Below are positions 51,578 through 59,772 of a stretch of 64,000 nt of DNA, piece after piece (the first letter of the stretch is position 1; the number at the start of each line of letters is the position of its first letter). The position numbers and the translations under genes were made by a program. The notes beneath the pieces were generated by a model. That model was not told the DNA's origin and searched no databases. It was given only the letters and a program-made list of their open reading frames with translations. Origin of the DNA: Paenibacillus sp. FSL K6-0276 (GTDB taxonomy: Bacteria > Bacillota > Bacilli > Paenibacillales > Paenibacillaceae); the NCBI RefSeq assembly GCF_037977235.1, contig NZ_CP150276.1:5332001-5396000 (forward strand), in the 5' to 3' direction.

Positions 51578-52717
51578 CTATTCCCAAGTCACATACACTT
51601 TGAGGTCGCCCGTATTATCAAAAGATGAGCTAGAATAAGACACATCCTCTAGTCCAAGCTTATATAATTCCTGCAGGTCATTCTTAAGCTGTGTTCCACT
51701 CCCATGATAACGGAATAATAAGGACACCTCACCGGAGGTGATTGCCTTATTGGCTAGCCGGGTCAGATCTTCTACCGAGCGTACAATTTGCTCCTCGGCA
51801 TATAGCTCATAATTGAGATCCTTCTGAAGCTGTTTATACACGGCCACACTCTGTCCTCCACGATCCACAAGCGCAGACAAGGTCTTATGATAGCCGACTG
51901 AGGCTGCTGGATAAGACTTCGTCCAGCTATGGTCCTGACGCATCTGTGCATCCGTCTTCAAGTAATACGCGGTGCTGACTACACCAGCTTTATCGGGTGT
52001 CGGGTCATCCCAAGTCGTGTCGAGATGATACCAATGTCCATCTAGTAGCACAAGATTCCAGGCATGCGACTGACTGCGTCCTCCCGGCTGTCTTGCTGTA
52101 CCCTCAACGATTTTATTCGTGAATCCAGCTTCTTTAAGTAGCTTATAGGTCAACAGCGAATAGCCTTGGCAAACGGCGCTGCCACTCTTCAGACCTTCAT
52201 AAGCCGTATATTTGCGATACGAAGTATCATATTTCAGATGAAGCACAACCCAGTCGTGGATAGCCTTCACCTTCTGATGATTGTTCATACCTGGCGTTAT
52301 AACCTTCTTCAGCGCAGCCTTCACTTCTTTGTTCACAAAAGCCGTCTGCTCCAGTGTCTCCAGATATTTCACTTCTACCGTAACTTTTACAGCGCTTGCG
52401 CTCCCTCGATAAGTATATCCGTAGCTGTCTATAATGTAGTACAAATAAGGATCACTAGCCATCGCTTGATCCAGGGCCGCTTGTATTTTCGTTTTCAAAT
52501 TTGAAGCTTTGCTCTCATAAGTAAAAGTAATCGTCTCCCTACGGTTGTTCATTGCACCCGTTAGTTTCTGCGCTACTTCATTTACAGAACGAAGGGTGGG
52601 TGAACTCGAAGCCGCATAAGCATGACCCCAGCCCCAATAAATCATCGGTGGAATAGCAGCGAATATAATCACTCCTCCCAGAATGATCTTTACTAATGTG
52701 AAGCGTTTTTTCCACAT
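51578..52717 (-). CDS. Exported transglutaminase-like protein
   Basis: 379 residues. An N-terminal signal or anchor (KIILGGVIIFAAIPPMIYW, ~9-27) exports the protein. The transglutaminase-core domain shows the catalytic triad: Cys in SGSAVCQGYSLLT, His in SQSHAWNLVLL and Asp in YHLDTTWDDP. Upstream is the usual VKAIHDWVVLHLKYD. The bacterial function is unknown; such proteins may crosslink or hydrolyse peptides at the cell surface. Monocistronic. Confidence 0.88.
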   Translation of the reverse strand: MWKKRFTLVKIILGGVIIFAAIPPMIYWGWGHAYAASSSPTLRSVNEVAQKLTGAMNNRRETITFTYESKASNLKTKIQAALDQAMASDPYLYYIIDSYGYTYRGSASAVKVTVEVKYLETLEQTAFVNKEVKAALKKVITPGMNNHQKVKAIHDWVVLHLKYDTSYRKYTAYEGLKSGSAVCQGYSLLTYKLLKEAGFTNKIVEGTARQPGGRSQSHAWNLVLLDGHWYHLDTTWDDPTPDKAGVVSTAYYLKTDAQMRQDHSWTKSYPAASVGYHKTLSALVDRGGQSVAVYKQLQKDLNYELYAEEQIVRSVEDLTRLANKAITSGEVSLLFRYHGSGTQLKNDLQELYKLGLEDVSYSSSSFDNTGDLKVYVTWE

Positions 52718-52857
52718 ATATATTCCGTTCCTCCGGCTCCTATAGACTTATAATGAACCCTACCATTTAATAGATAATGAGCGTTTAGGCAAAAAAAGAC
52801 TGCTCCCTGTAGAATAATTCTACTCTGAGAACAGCCTATATGCTAGACCGATGTGTT

Positions 52858-53590
52858 TTATTCGCTTAGTGGTGTAATGATATAGGTCTCTCCTATTACG
52901 GTTTCAAATTCCATCTCTATCCCTATCCGTGAACCATCGGACCCTTGAATGAGCATAGGCTGACGACTATGAATTCCGCATAGTTTTCCATGAGTTGAAG
53001 TCAGTTCCGCTTTTGTTATGCGTCCCTCACGCCATTCTATATTCGTGATAAATCCACCACGTGCTACCAACCCTTTTACACTACCTTCAGACCAGCCTTC
53101 TGGAAGAGCGGGTAATAATTCGAGCCCCTCCTGATGACTCTGCAAGAGCATCTCTGCAATCCCGGCCGTAGTTCCGAAGTTACCATCAATCTGAAACGGA
53201 GGATGATTACCGAACAGGTTCGACAGACTGGAGTTTTGCAAAATACGGCGTAAACAGCTAAACGCACTCTCGTCATCCTTCAAACGTGCATACAGATTAA
53301 GCAGCCAAGCTGCACTCCAGCCCGTGTGACCACCTCCACCTTCCAAGCGCTTTTTAAGCGATAATGACGCTGCCTCCGCTAGCTCCGGTGTTGAGGAAGG
53401 GCTAATTACATTCCCGGATGAGCGAGCAGTTCCTGTTTCTGCCTGAGCTCCTGACGCAGCTGGGCATCGGTATCTAAAATCTCAGCAGCCTGAATACAGT
53501 GCTTGAACAACTCAGCGATCAGCGCTAAATCCATAGCTGAGCCTGCTGAGACGCTGCACGGTGTGCCATCAACAGTCAAGAATACACATC
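52858..53590 (-). pseudogene. Remnant of a GH95 alpha-L-fucosidase gene
   Basis: The open part (52858-53346) encodes the C-terminal region of a GH95 glycosidase: GGGGHTGWSAAWLLNLYARL, FQIDGNFGTTAGIAEML, ELLPALPEGWSEGSVKGL. Upstream codons to ~53590 carry AMDLALIAELFKHCIQAAEI of the same barrel in another frame, ended by a stop. The N-terminal two thirds of the ~750-residue enzyme are missing. At 53580-53590 the remnant joins the end of a sensor-kinase fragment, which marks a deletion junction. Confidence 0.85.
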
Positions 53591-53848
53591 ATAGGTACTG
53601 ACATACTGGCGGGTAGCAAGCCTCTTCAACCTTGCATCATTGCTCAAGCGGTATGCAATATCTTGAGACACACCGATGACTTCTTCCGTTCTTTTCTTGA
53701 CCCGATCTACGTTGATCGAAGCTTGTTCCAGTGCGCTCTTGAACGCCATGGTCCTCATCTCAATTGTAAGATAACCTCCTACCAGTAATACCGGAAGTAT
53801 CGTAGTCAGTAAGAAAGCAAGCAACAGCTTAACCAACCAGTGGAACAT
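53576..53848 (-). pseudogene. N-terminal fragment of a YesM-type sensor histidine kinase
   Basis: 90 residues: one membrane helix (LVKLLLAFLLTTILPVLLVG) and the start of an extracytoplasmic helical sensor (ALEQASINVDRVKKRTEEVI, DIAYRLSNDARLKRL), typical of YesM/AraC-linked sugar-sensing kinases. Translation ends YVSTYDVYS where the GH95 remnant begins, so the rest was deleted. A good ribosome site (GGGGGGCGGAAGG) is retained. Confidence 0.78.
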
Positions 53849-53991
53849 GGCCTTCCGCCCCCCGGAACCTTCACTATCTCATGCAGAGCTTGTCTCTGCC
53901 CTGGAGATACCCCATACTTTACAGAAGAAAAATAGGAACGGCAACATCTTCGAACATAGCCTATCCTCACATGAATAGAAGAGATAGTTAT

Positions 53992-54029
53992 AAAAAGGTC
54001 CTCCGCCATATGCGAAAGACCTTTTTTAT
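53992..54029. terminator. Bidirectional terminator
   Basis: AAAAAGGTC pairs with GACCTTTTT around a 16-base loop, with A and T runs. It stands between xylB (convergent via R7) and the kinase fragment. Confidence 0.78.
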
Positions 54030-54039
54030 AAGACATATC

Positions 54040-54139
54040 AAGCATAAACACCTTCGGCGTCCTTATAAGGAAGGTAAGCGTTTATGCGAGAAATATAAGA
54101 TATAAAGTATTGCGTGAAACTTATACTTTCTTATATTTT
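54040..54139 (+). repeat. Double-hairpin element, copy R7 (type 1)
   Basis: Type 1 copy ending 14 bases from the xylB stop codon, in the sense opposite to xylB. TAAACACC...GGCGTCCTTATAAGGA forms the first stem in part (one arm is mutated to AAGGTAAG); the second stem is intact. Confidence 0.85.
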
Positions 54140-54153
54140 AATAAAATGGCACT

Positions 54154-55650
54154 TTATTGGCGGTATGCTGCCAGCTTGTTATTCAGTTCACGGGTCTGAC
54201 CGTAGACTTCCTGATAGAGGTTGAATAAGCCATCATAGATTGCCACTTGCTTCGGATCTGGTTTATACACATCAGCAGGACGGATGAAAGCTTCTGCACA
54301 TGCACTAAGATATGCGAACCAGCCGCTACCGTAAGCTGCCAACATCGCCGCTCCCATTGCTGGACCTTGCTCACTCTCGAGCTTCACGATGGATGCATTG
54401 AAAATATCTGCTTGCATCTGGAGCCATGCCTCATTTTTAGCCCCGCCACCGATCGCAATGATTTCTGTGATCTCTTTGCCTGAATCACGTACAATCTCGA
54501 TGGATTCACGTAGCGAAAAGGTAATGCCTTCTAATACGGAACGTGTAAAATGAGTCAACGTATGCCCTGAATCCATGCCAATAAAGCTACCGCGAATATT
54601 CGCATCTGGATGTGGTGTACGTTCCCCTACTATATAAGGTGTAAAGAGTAGTCCGCCGCTACCCGCTGGAATGGAGGACACCCCACTTAACAATTCATCA
54701 AAGCTTTTGTCTGACGCAAAGGTTTCTTTGAACCATGTAAGGCTATGACCAGCAGCTAGAGTAACGCCCATGATATAGTAGGCATCCTTTTCACTATGGT
54801 TGAAGAAATGGACTTTTCCTTCGAGATTTAAATCTTTGTTGCTCTCATAGGAAAGAACTACACCAGATGTACCAATACTGCACATCGTCCGGCCTTCACC
54901 AAGGACACCTGCTCCGAGTGCGCCACATGCATTATCCGCACCACCAGCAAATACCTTTGTTGATGATAAAAGACCTGACGCTTCAGCAATATCCGGCAAT
55001 AACGTTCCCGTCTGTTCAAAGGACTCTACCAGTCTAGGACAAAGGGAAAGTGGCAGTTCAAAAGCTTCAGCAATTTCAGCACTCCACGTTTTAGAACCTA
55101 TATCTAATAGAAGTGTTCCTGCAGCATCGGAATAATCCATAGCATAATCACCGGTCAACCGGAGACGCACATAGTCTTTTGGCAACAGGAACTGATACGC
55201 TTGTGATAATACCTCAGGTTCATTCTCTTGTACCCATAGAATTTTAGGAAGCGTGAAGCCTTCCAGCGCACGGTTTCTAGCGACCTCAATAAGCTTTGCT
55301 CCGAGCGTCTTCTCTATTCTTCTGCACTGTGCAGTAGTACGAGTATCATTCCAAAGAATGGCCGGACGAAGCACTTGACCTTCCTTATCCACTAGTACCA
55401 ATCCGTGCATTTGCCCGGAGAAGCTAAGACCATCCACTTGTGATGGGTCAATGCCCGATACTTCAATCAGGCGTCGAAGACTGACCAGCGTCCCTTTGAC
55501 CCAGTCCTCTGGATTTTGTTCGCTCCAGTTCGGCTGTGGTCTGCTTAGCGGATAGGACTCGGAATGCTCAAAAGCCACCTTACCCTGTGGGTCCACTAGA
55601 ACAGTCTTCACTGCACTAGTGCCCAAATCTACACCTATAACGTATTTCAT
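54154..55650 (-). CDS. xylB: Xylulokinase
   Basis: 498-residue FGGY-family sugar kinase that phosphorylates D-xylulose to xylulose 5-phosphate after XylA. Visible: phosphate-binding DLGTSAVKTVLVDPQG at the start, GLSFSGQMHGLVLVD (xylulokinase substrate region), GTSGVVLSYESNKD, and the FGGY second signature region ITEIIAIGGGAKNEAWLQMQ. AGGAGG precedes the ATG at 55650. Although next to xylA, it is separated from it by a terminator, repeat R8 and three 65-bp tandem repeats that end just before its ribosome site. Confidence 0.95.
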   Translation of the reverse strand: MKYVIGVDLGTSAVKTVLVDPQGKVAFEHSESYPLSRPQPNWSEQNPEDWVKGTLVSLRRLIEVSGIDPSQVDGLSFSGQMHGLVLVDKEGQVLRPAILWNDTRTTAQCRRIEKTLGAKLIEVARNRALEGFTLPKILWVQENEPEVLSQAYQFLLPKDYVRLRLTGDYAMDYSDAAGTLLLDIGSKTWSAEIAEAFELPLSLCPRLVESFEQTGTLLPDIAEASGLLSSTKVFAGGADNACGALGAGVLGEGRTMCSIGTSGVVLSYESNKDLNLEGKVHFFNHSEKDAYYIMGVTLAAGHSLTWFKETFASDKSFDELLSGVSSIPAGSGGLLFTPYIVGERTPHPDANIRGSFIGMDSGHTLTHFTRSVLEGITFSLRESIEIVRDSGKEITEIIAIGGGAKNEAWLQMQADIFNASIVKLESEQGPAMGAAMLAAYGSGWFAYLSACAEAFIRPADVYKPDPKQVAIYDGLFNLYQEVYGQTRELNNKLAAYRQ

Positions 55651-55666
55651 ATTTGACCTCCTAAAA

Positions 55667-55866
55667 GTTTTGTGAGCATATACTTCATTGGATTACTTCG
55701 AGCAAAACTTACTTCGTAAGCATCCTGCTTAGTTTTGTGAGCATAGACTTCATTGGATTACTTCGAGCAAAACTTACTTCGTAAGCATCCTGCTTAGTTT
55801 TGTGAGCATATACTTCGTTGGATTACTTCGAGCAAAACTCGCTTCGTAAGCATCCTGCTTAGTTTT
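55667..55866 (-). repeat. 65-bp tandem repeat (three units) in the xylB leader
   Basis: Three direct copies start at 55667, 55732 and 55797, with a five-base start of a fourth at 55862. Only a few bases differ between copies. Each holds the self-complementary CTTACGAAGTAAG-type hairpin and GTTTTG/CAAAAC arms. The array ends 16 bases upstream of the xylB start codon, so it would form most of a leader transcript. A related copy lies upstream of the metal ATPase gene. Confidence 0.95.
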
Positions 55867-55872
55867 CGGCTA

Positions 55873-55916
55873 CAAAAAAGGGGGCTGCCGAAGAATGCTC
55901 TCTTCAGCAACCCCCG
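55873..55916 (-). terminator. Terminator of xylA
   Basis: On the minus strand GGGGG and TGCTGAAGA pair with their complements, followed by TTTTTTG. It lies ~150 bases past the xylA stop and upstream of xylB. Confidence 0.83.
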
Positions 55917-55928
55917 TTGCATTTGTTC

Positions 55929-56026
55929 AAATATAAGAAAGTATAAGTTTCACACTATACTTTATCCTTATATTTCCCGCTTAAACGCTTACCGTCCTTA
56001 AAGGACGCCAATGGCGTTTATGCTTG
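55929..56026 (-). repeat. Double-hairpin element, copy R8 (type 1, inverted)
   Basis: The only copy in the opposite orientation. It begins on the minus strand 42 bases beyond the xylA stop and precedes the xylA terminator. Both hairpins are present (AAGCATAAACGCCATTGGCG start; GAAATATAAGG and CTTATATTT arms). Confidence 0.85.
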
Positions 56027-56067
56027 ATACTGCACTCAAGGCGTATGCCTTAAGCTCCCTGTAAATC

Positions 56068-57384
56068 CTACTCAGCCAAAATGTATTGGTTAAGTGTAGC
56101 TCTCAGGTATTCTTGACGTCCGGATTGGTTAGGACGTGGGTTCTCATTGTTCAAAGCATATTCAGCCAAGGAAGCCAGAGTTGCTTTGCCGGATACGATG
56201 TCAGCGCCAACGCCTTCATTGAAGCTGCTGTAACGTTTTTCGACGAAATCTTCGAATACGCGATCTTCAATCAATTTAGCAGCTACTTTCAAGCCTTTTG
56301 CATAAGTATCCATACCAGCGATATGTGCTAGGAACAGATCCTCAGGCTCGAAGGAAGGACGACGTACTTTAGAGTCAAAGTTGATTCCGCCTTTGCCAAG
56401 ACCATCATTCTTGAGTACTTCATACAGTGTGAGTGTTGCATCGTAGATGTTAACTGGGAATTCATCAGTATCCCATCCAAGCAATGTATCACCTTGGTTA
56501 GCGTCAAGCGATCCAAGCATGCCGTTGATACGAGCTACACGAAGCTCATGTTCAAAAGTATGACCTGCAAGTGTAGCATGGTTAGCTTCAAGGTTCAGCT
56601 TGAAGTGCTTGTCGAGGTTGTATTTTTGCAAGAAAGAGATCGTTGTTGCTGCATCGAAATCATATTGATGTTTCGTAGGCTCTTTTGGTTTAGGCTCGAT
56701 CAGGAATTGACCATCAAAGCCGATTTCCTTAGCGTAATCTACAGCCATGCTGAACAGACGAGCAATGTTATCTTGTTCAAGACCCATATCTGTATTCAAC
56801 AATTCTTCGTAGCCTTCACGACCACCCCAGAATACATAGTTGCTAGCGCCTAGACGTTTACCTACTTCCAGACCTTTCTTCACTTGTGCTGCTGCGTGTG
56901 CGAAAACATCAGCATTTGGAGTGGAGCCTGCACCATGCATATAACGTGGGTTAGTGAACATGTTAGCTGTATTCCACAGCAATTTCTTTCCGGAAGTCTT
57001 CATGCCTTGTTCAAGGATGTCAACGATGGTGTCGATGTTGCTATAGAATTCACGCAAAGATGCGCCTTCTGGTGCGATGTCCACATCATGGAAGCAGAAG
57101 TAAGGCAGATCCATCTTGTCCATAAATTCAAAAGCTGCTTCTGCACGAGCTTTAGCTTTGTCCAGACCGTTCAATTTGTTCCAGCTACGAATTGCAGTTT
57201 CAGCGCCAAACGGATCAGAACCGCCAGCAGTTAATGTATGCCAATAAGCCATTGCAAATTTCAGATGTTCTTCCATTGTTTTGCCGGCTACGACTTCTTT
57301 AGGATTGTAGAATTTAAATGCAAAAGGGTTGGTGGAACGGCTTCCCTCGTAAGAGATTTTGTTCACTGTCTCAAAATAAGCCAT
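56068..57384 (-). CDS. xylA: Xylose isomerase
   Basis: 438-residue class II enzyme converting D-xylose to D-xylulose. Active-site residues are in FCFHDVDIAPEG (His), YVFWGGREGYEE, LIEPKPKEPTKHQYDFD (metal Glu, Lys), NLEANHATLAGHTF and GSLDANQGDTLLGWDTDEFP. The ATG at 57384 follows GAGGAGG. A catabolite-response-element-like site and a palindrome suited to XylR lie within 90 bases upstream, and xylR is divergent. Expression should be induced by xylose and repressed by CcpA. Confidence 0.97.
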   Translation of the reverse strand: MAYFETVNKISYEGSRSTNPFAFKFYNPKEVVAGKTMEEHLKFAMAYWHTLTAGGSDPFGAETAIRSWNKLNGLDKAKARAEAAFEFMDKMDLPYFCFHDVDIAPEGASLREFYSNIDTIVDILEQGMKTSGKKLLWNTANMFTNPRYMHGAGSTPNADVFAHAAAQVKKGLEVGKRLGASNYVFWGGREGYEELLNTDMGLEQDNIARLFSMAVDYAKEIGFDGQFLIEPKPKEPTKHQYDFDAATTISFLQKYNLDKHFKLNLEANHATLAGHTFEHELRVARINGMLGSLDANQGDTLLGWDTDEFPVNIYDATLTLYEVLKNDGLGKGGINFDSKVRRPSFEPEDLFLAHIAGMDTYAKGLKVAAKLIEDRVFEDFVEKRYSSFNEGVGADIVSGKATLASLAEYALNNENPRPNQSGRQEYLRATLNQYILAE

Positions 57385-57414
57385 TGTGTAATCCTCCTCA
57401 AATTGTGCTTCGCC

Positions 57415-57428
57415 CGCAAGCGTTTACA
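57415..57428 (-). promoter_or_regulatory. Catabolite response element (cre) of xylA
   Basis: TGTAAACGCTTGCG on the minus strand matches the CcpA consensus TGWnAnCGnTnWCA at all but two defined positions. It is ~30 bases upstream of the xylA start codon. Confidence 0.65.
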
Positions 57429-57453
57429 GGATCATCTTAACACATCTTTCGGA

Positions 57454-57476
57454 CTTTGTGTATTGGTTAAACAAAG
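57454..57476. promoter_or_regulatory. Candidate XylR operator
   Basis: CTTTGT (57454-57459) and ACAAAG (57471-57476) form an inverted repeat of 23 bases overall. XylR operators in Bacillus are similar palindromes rich in TTTGT/ACAAA. It lies between divergent xylA and xylR. Confidence 0.55.
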
Positions 57477-57661
57477 TTTTGATAAGTTTTTTATGTCCAT
57501 TTTTTGGAGCCCTGACTAGCCTTCCCTCGCCTCCTCCCAAATATAAAGGATGAATGATGGAAAATTTCCTCTATCCGCTATGTATTGCAATTTCCAGCAC
57601 ATCACTCTAGACTAAGTGGCATACAACAAATGGGAACTATGCTAAGAAGGATGTGTGATTT

Positions 57662-58822
57662 GTGAAGGTTACTGGAGACCAAGCGTTGGTCAAAAAAATA
57701 AATAAATCGATCGTACTACATACCATTCGAAGGCACTCTCCACTCTCTCGCGCGAAGGTTTCAGAGATGACCGGATTGAATAAAGCTACTGTGTCCAATC
57801 TGGTAGCCGAGCTGTGCACTCAAGAATTGGTAACTGAAGTCGGACCTGGGGAATCAAGCGGTGGCCGCAAACCGTTAATGCTGCATTTTAACACGATGGC
57901 CGGCAGTGTAATTGGCATAGAATTACGGGTAAAGCAGCTAACAGCGGTCTTATGTGATCTGAGTGGGGGCATTCTTTACGAAAGCGATTTCTCCTTAGAC
58001 AATCATGATTTCCCTTACGTCCTGGAACAAATGAATAAGCTTATCTCTGACTTGATTGTCAGCGCTCCTGAATCCCCTTACGGTATCGTCGGCATCGGAG
58101 TAGGTGTCCCCGGCATGGTGGATGAAAATGGTGTTGTACTCTTTGCTCCTAACCTTGGTTGGGAAATGGTCGATCTGCGAGCAATACTGGAAGTTGAATT
58201 TTCTGTCCCAGTCACCATTGATAACGAAGCTAACGCGGGCGCTCAGGGTGAACTCAACTTTGGAGCGGCACGAGAGGTAAGGCACCTCCTTTACATCAGT
58301 GCGGGATCAGGGATCGGTTCAGGAATTATTATTGGTGGAGAGCTCTACAAGGGTGCAAGAGGATATGCCGGCGAAACCGGACATATGACGATTGAAGCAC
58401 AAGGCAAGCCCTGCAGTTGCGGCAGTCGTGGCTGTTGGGAGTTATATGCCTCTGAGAAAACCTATGATAATCCCGACCTCTCCCTCCCTGCCCATAATAC
58501 GCCAGAGCTGGTTCATTATGCGGCTGGAGGACAAGAAGACGCCCTGCATCACTTCTCAACGATGGGCGAATATCTCGGTATCGGAGTGACAAATTTAATC
58601 AATAGCTTCAATCCAGAGCTTATTGTTATCGGTGGAGCATTATCTGAGGCTGAAGAATGGCTAGGTGATCCACTACGCCGGGTTGTAGCCGAGCGTACTC
58701 TTCCTTACCATAAGCAGCAACTCGAAATTACATTCTCCAAGCTCGGTAGCCGTGGAACGATGATCGGTGCAGGTTTCTCTGCCGTTATGCATTTCCTAGG
58801 CGACATTCGAGTGACCCTATAA
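57662..58822 (+). CDS. xylR: Xylose operon repressor XylR (ROK family)
   Basis: 386-residue ROK-family repressor. The winged HTH is at ~25-60 (LSRAKVSEMTGLNKATVSNLV). The ROK domain follows with GVGVPGMVDENG, SAGSGIGSGIIIGGELYKGA and the zinc motif GHMTIEAQGKPCSCGSRGCW. Divergent orientation from xylA and the palindrome between them identify it as XylR. GTG 57662 follows AAGGATG. Confidence 0.93.
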   Translation: MKVTGDQALVKKINKSIVLHTIRRHSPLSRAKVSEMTGLNKATVSNLVAELCTQELVTEVGPGESSGGRKPLMLHFNTMAGSVIGIELRVKQLTAVLCDLSGGILYESDFSLDNHDFPYVLEQMNKLISDLIVSAPESPYGIVGIGVGVPGMVDENGVVLFAPNLGWEMVDLRAILEVEFSVPVTIDNEANAGAQGELNFGAAREVRHLLYISAGSGIGSGIIIGGELYKGARGYAGETGHMTIEAQGKPCSCGSRGCWELYASEKTYDNPDLSLPAHNTPELVHYAAGGQEDALHHFSTMGEYLGIGVTNLINSFNPELIVIGGALSEAEEWLGDPLRRVVAERTLPYHKQQLEITFSKLGSRGTMIGAGFSAVMHFLGDIRVTL

Positions 58823-58887
58823 TCCATAGTTCGATGGACGAATTGTGTTCATTGCTAAGCATCTTTATAGGCGAAAATTCATAGGAC

Positions 58888-58985
58888 AAGTATAAACACC
58901 TTCGGCGTCCTTATAAGGACGGTAAGCGTTTATGTGAGAAATATAAGAATAATTTATAGCGTGGAACATATACATTCTTATATTT
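58888..58985 (+). repeat. Double-hairpin element, copy R9 (type 1)
   Basis: Type 1 copy 65 bases downstream of the xylR stop and in the same direction. First stem GGCGTCCTTATAAGGACG is intact; the second stem is slightly degraded (ATACATTCTTATATTT). Confidence 0.85.
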
Positions 58986-59123
58986 TGAAATAATTGACGT
59001 AAAATTGACGCATTTGGGTGGATCAAAAGTGCAGTAAAAAGAACAGAAATCCTATATAATAAAGGTCAAGCTAGTGTGACATTTATCACTACAACCCTTT
59101 TTTTTGAAATGGAGAGCGAGTCC

Positions 59124-59324
59124 ATGACCTATGTTGATACGTCTGATATCTCAGCACAGATGTTCATCACTGTGTTGCTTTTTCTGCTCATTATTGCCCC
59201 TTTGATCAGCCTCGGTGTGCTCCGTTTTTTTCAAGCTAAAAAGAAATCAGGATTTATTCTTATTGGCAGCGGCGCTGCTGTATACGTACTATTTCAGATC
59301 ATTGCATCTTTTACTCAAACCTAA
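59124..59324 (+). CDS. Small membrane protein, 66 aa
   Basis: Two membrane helices (MFITVLLFLLIIAPLISLGV and GFILIGSGAAVYVLFQIIA) joined by a basic loop RFFQAKKKS. I do not recognise the family. ATG 59124 has GGAGAG upstream; the frame from 59076 is unlikely because it starts in an AT-rich leader containing TATAAT. A strong terminator follows, so it is a single-gene unit. Confidence 0.72.
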   Translation: MTYVDTSDISAQMFITVLLFLLIIAPLISLGVLRFFQAKKKSGFILIGSGAAVYVLFQIIASFTQT

Positions 59325-59349
59325 ACCCTACTTCTAGATCTACTTTCAT

Positions 59350-59388
59350 AAAAATAGTCTGCGCACAGAAGCGTCAGACTATTTTTTG
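59350..59388 (+). terminator. Terminator of the small membrane protein gene
   Basis: AAAAATAGTCTG-CGC pairs with GCG-CAGACTATTTTT, followed by further T residues. Confidence 0.92.
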
Positions 59389-59405
59389 TATGCTTAAAGA
59401 GATTG

Positions 59406-59436
59406 CAAAATAGACCGCCTCCTGATCGGAAGCGGC
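59406..59436 (-). terminator. Terminator of the glutaredoxin-like gene
   Basis: On the minus strand CCGCTTCC and GGAGGCGG form a stem with one G-T pair, followed by TCTATTTTGC. It lies ~35 bases past the gene. Confidence 0.75.
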
Positions 59437-59469
59437 CCATTACAATTTCCTTGCGGAAATCTTATTTAA

Positions 59470-59703
59470 TTAAACAGTCGTGAGTGCTTTGTCGAATTGA
59501 GTTTTGTTCATGCCAACAATTTTGTGCTCACCGATTACAGTTACAGGAACAGCTCTCATTCCCATGTCCCATACTTGCTGTGCAAAATCATCATTCTGCT
59601 CGATGTTGCGCTCCTCATAGGATACGCCTTTCTCGCTCAGAAAGCTTTTCACCTGACGGCAATGCGGGCAATTTGTTGAGGTATAAACAATTACATTTTC
59701 CAT
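59470..59703 (-). CDS. Glutaredoxin-like thiol protein
   Basis: 77-residue NrdH/glutaredoxin-type protein with active site TSTNCPHCRQVKSFL (CPHC at ~12-15), the cis-Pro loop MRAVPVTVIG and the terminal GMNKTQFDKAL. AGGAGG precedes the ATG at 59703. It lies 69 bases downstream of trxB in the same direction, so thioredoxin reductase may be its reductant. A role in thiol repair or ribonucleotide reduction is inference. Confidence 0.9.
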   Translation of the reverse strand: MENVIVYTSTNCPHCRQVKSFLSEKGVSYEERNIEQNDDFAQQVWDMGMRAVPVTVIGEHKIVGMNKTQFDKALTTV

Positions 59704-59772
59704 GGTATGACCTCCTATAAAAGATATACAGTAATGATATCTATTGTAGCATTGGGAGCTTTTCAAACCAAA

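Noticed and set aside
55667..55866. CRISPR array or three-copy gene cassette
   Set aside because: The 65-bp units are direct tandem copies without spacers, and no cas genes are nearby.
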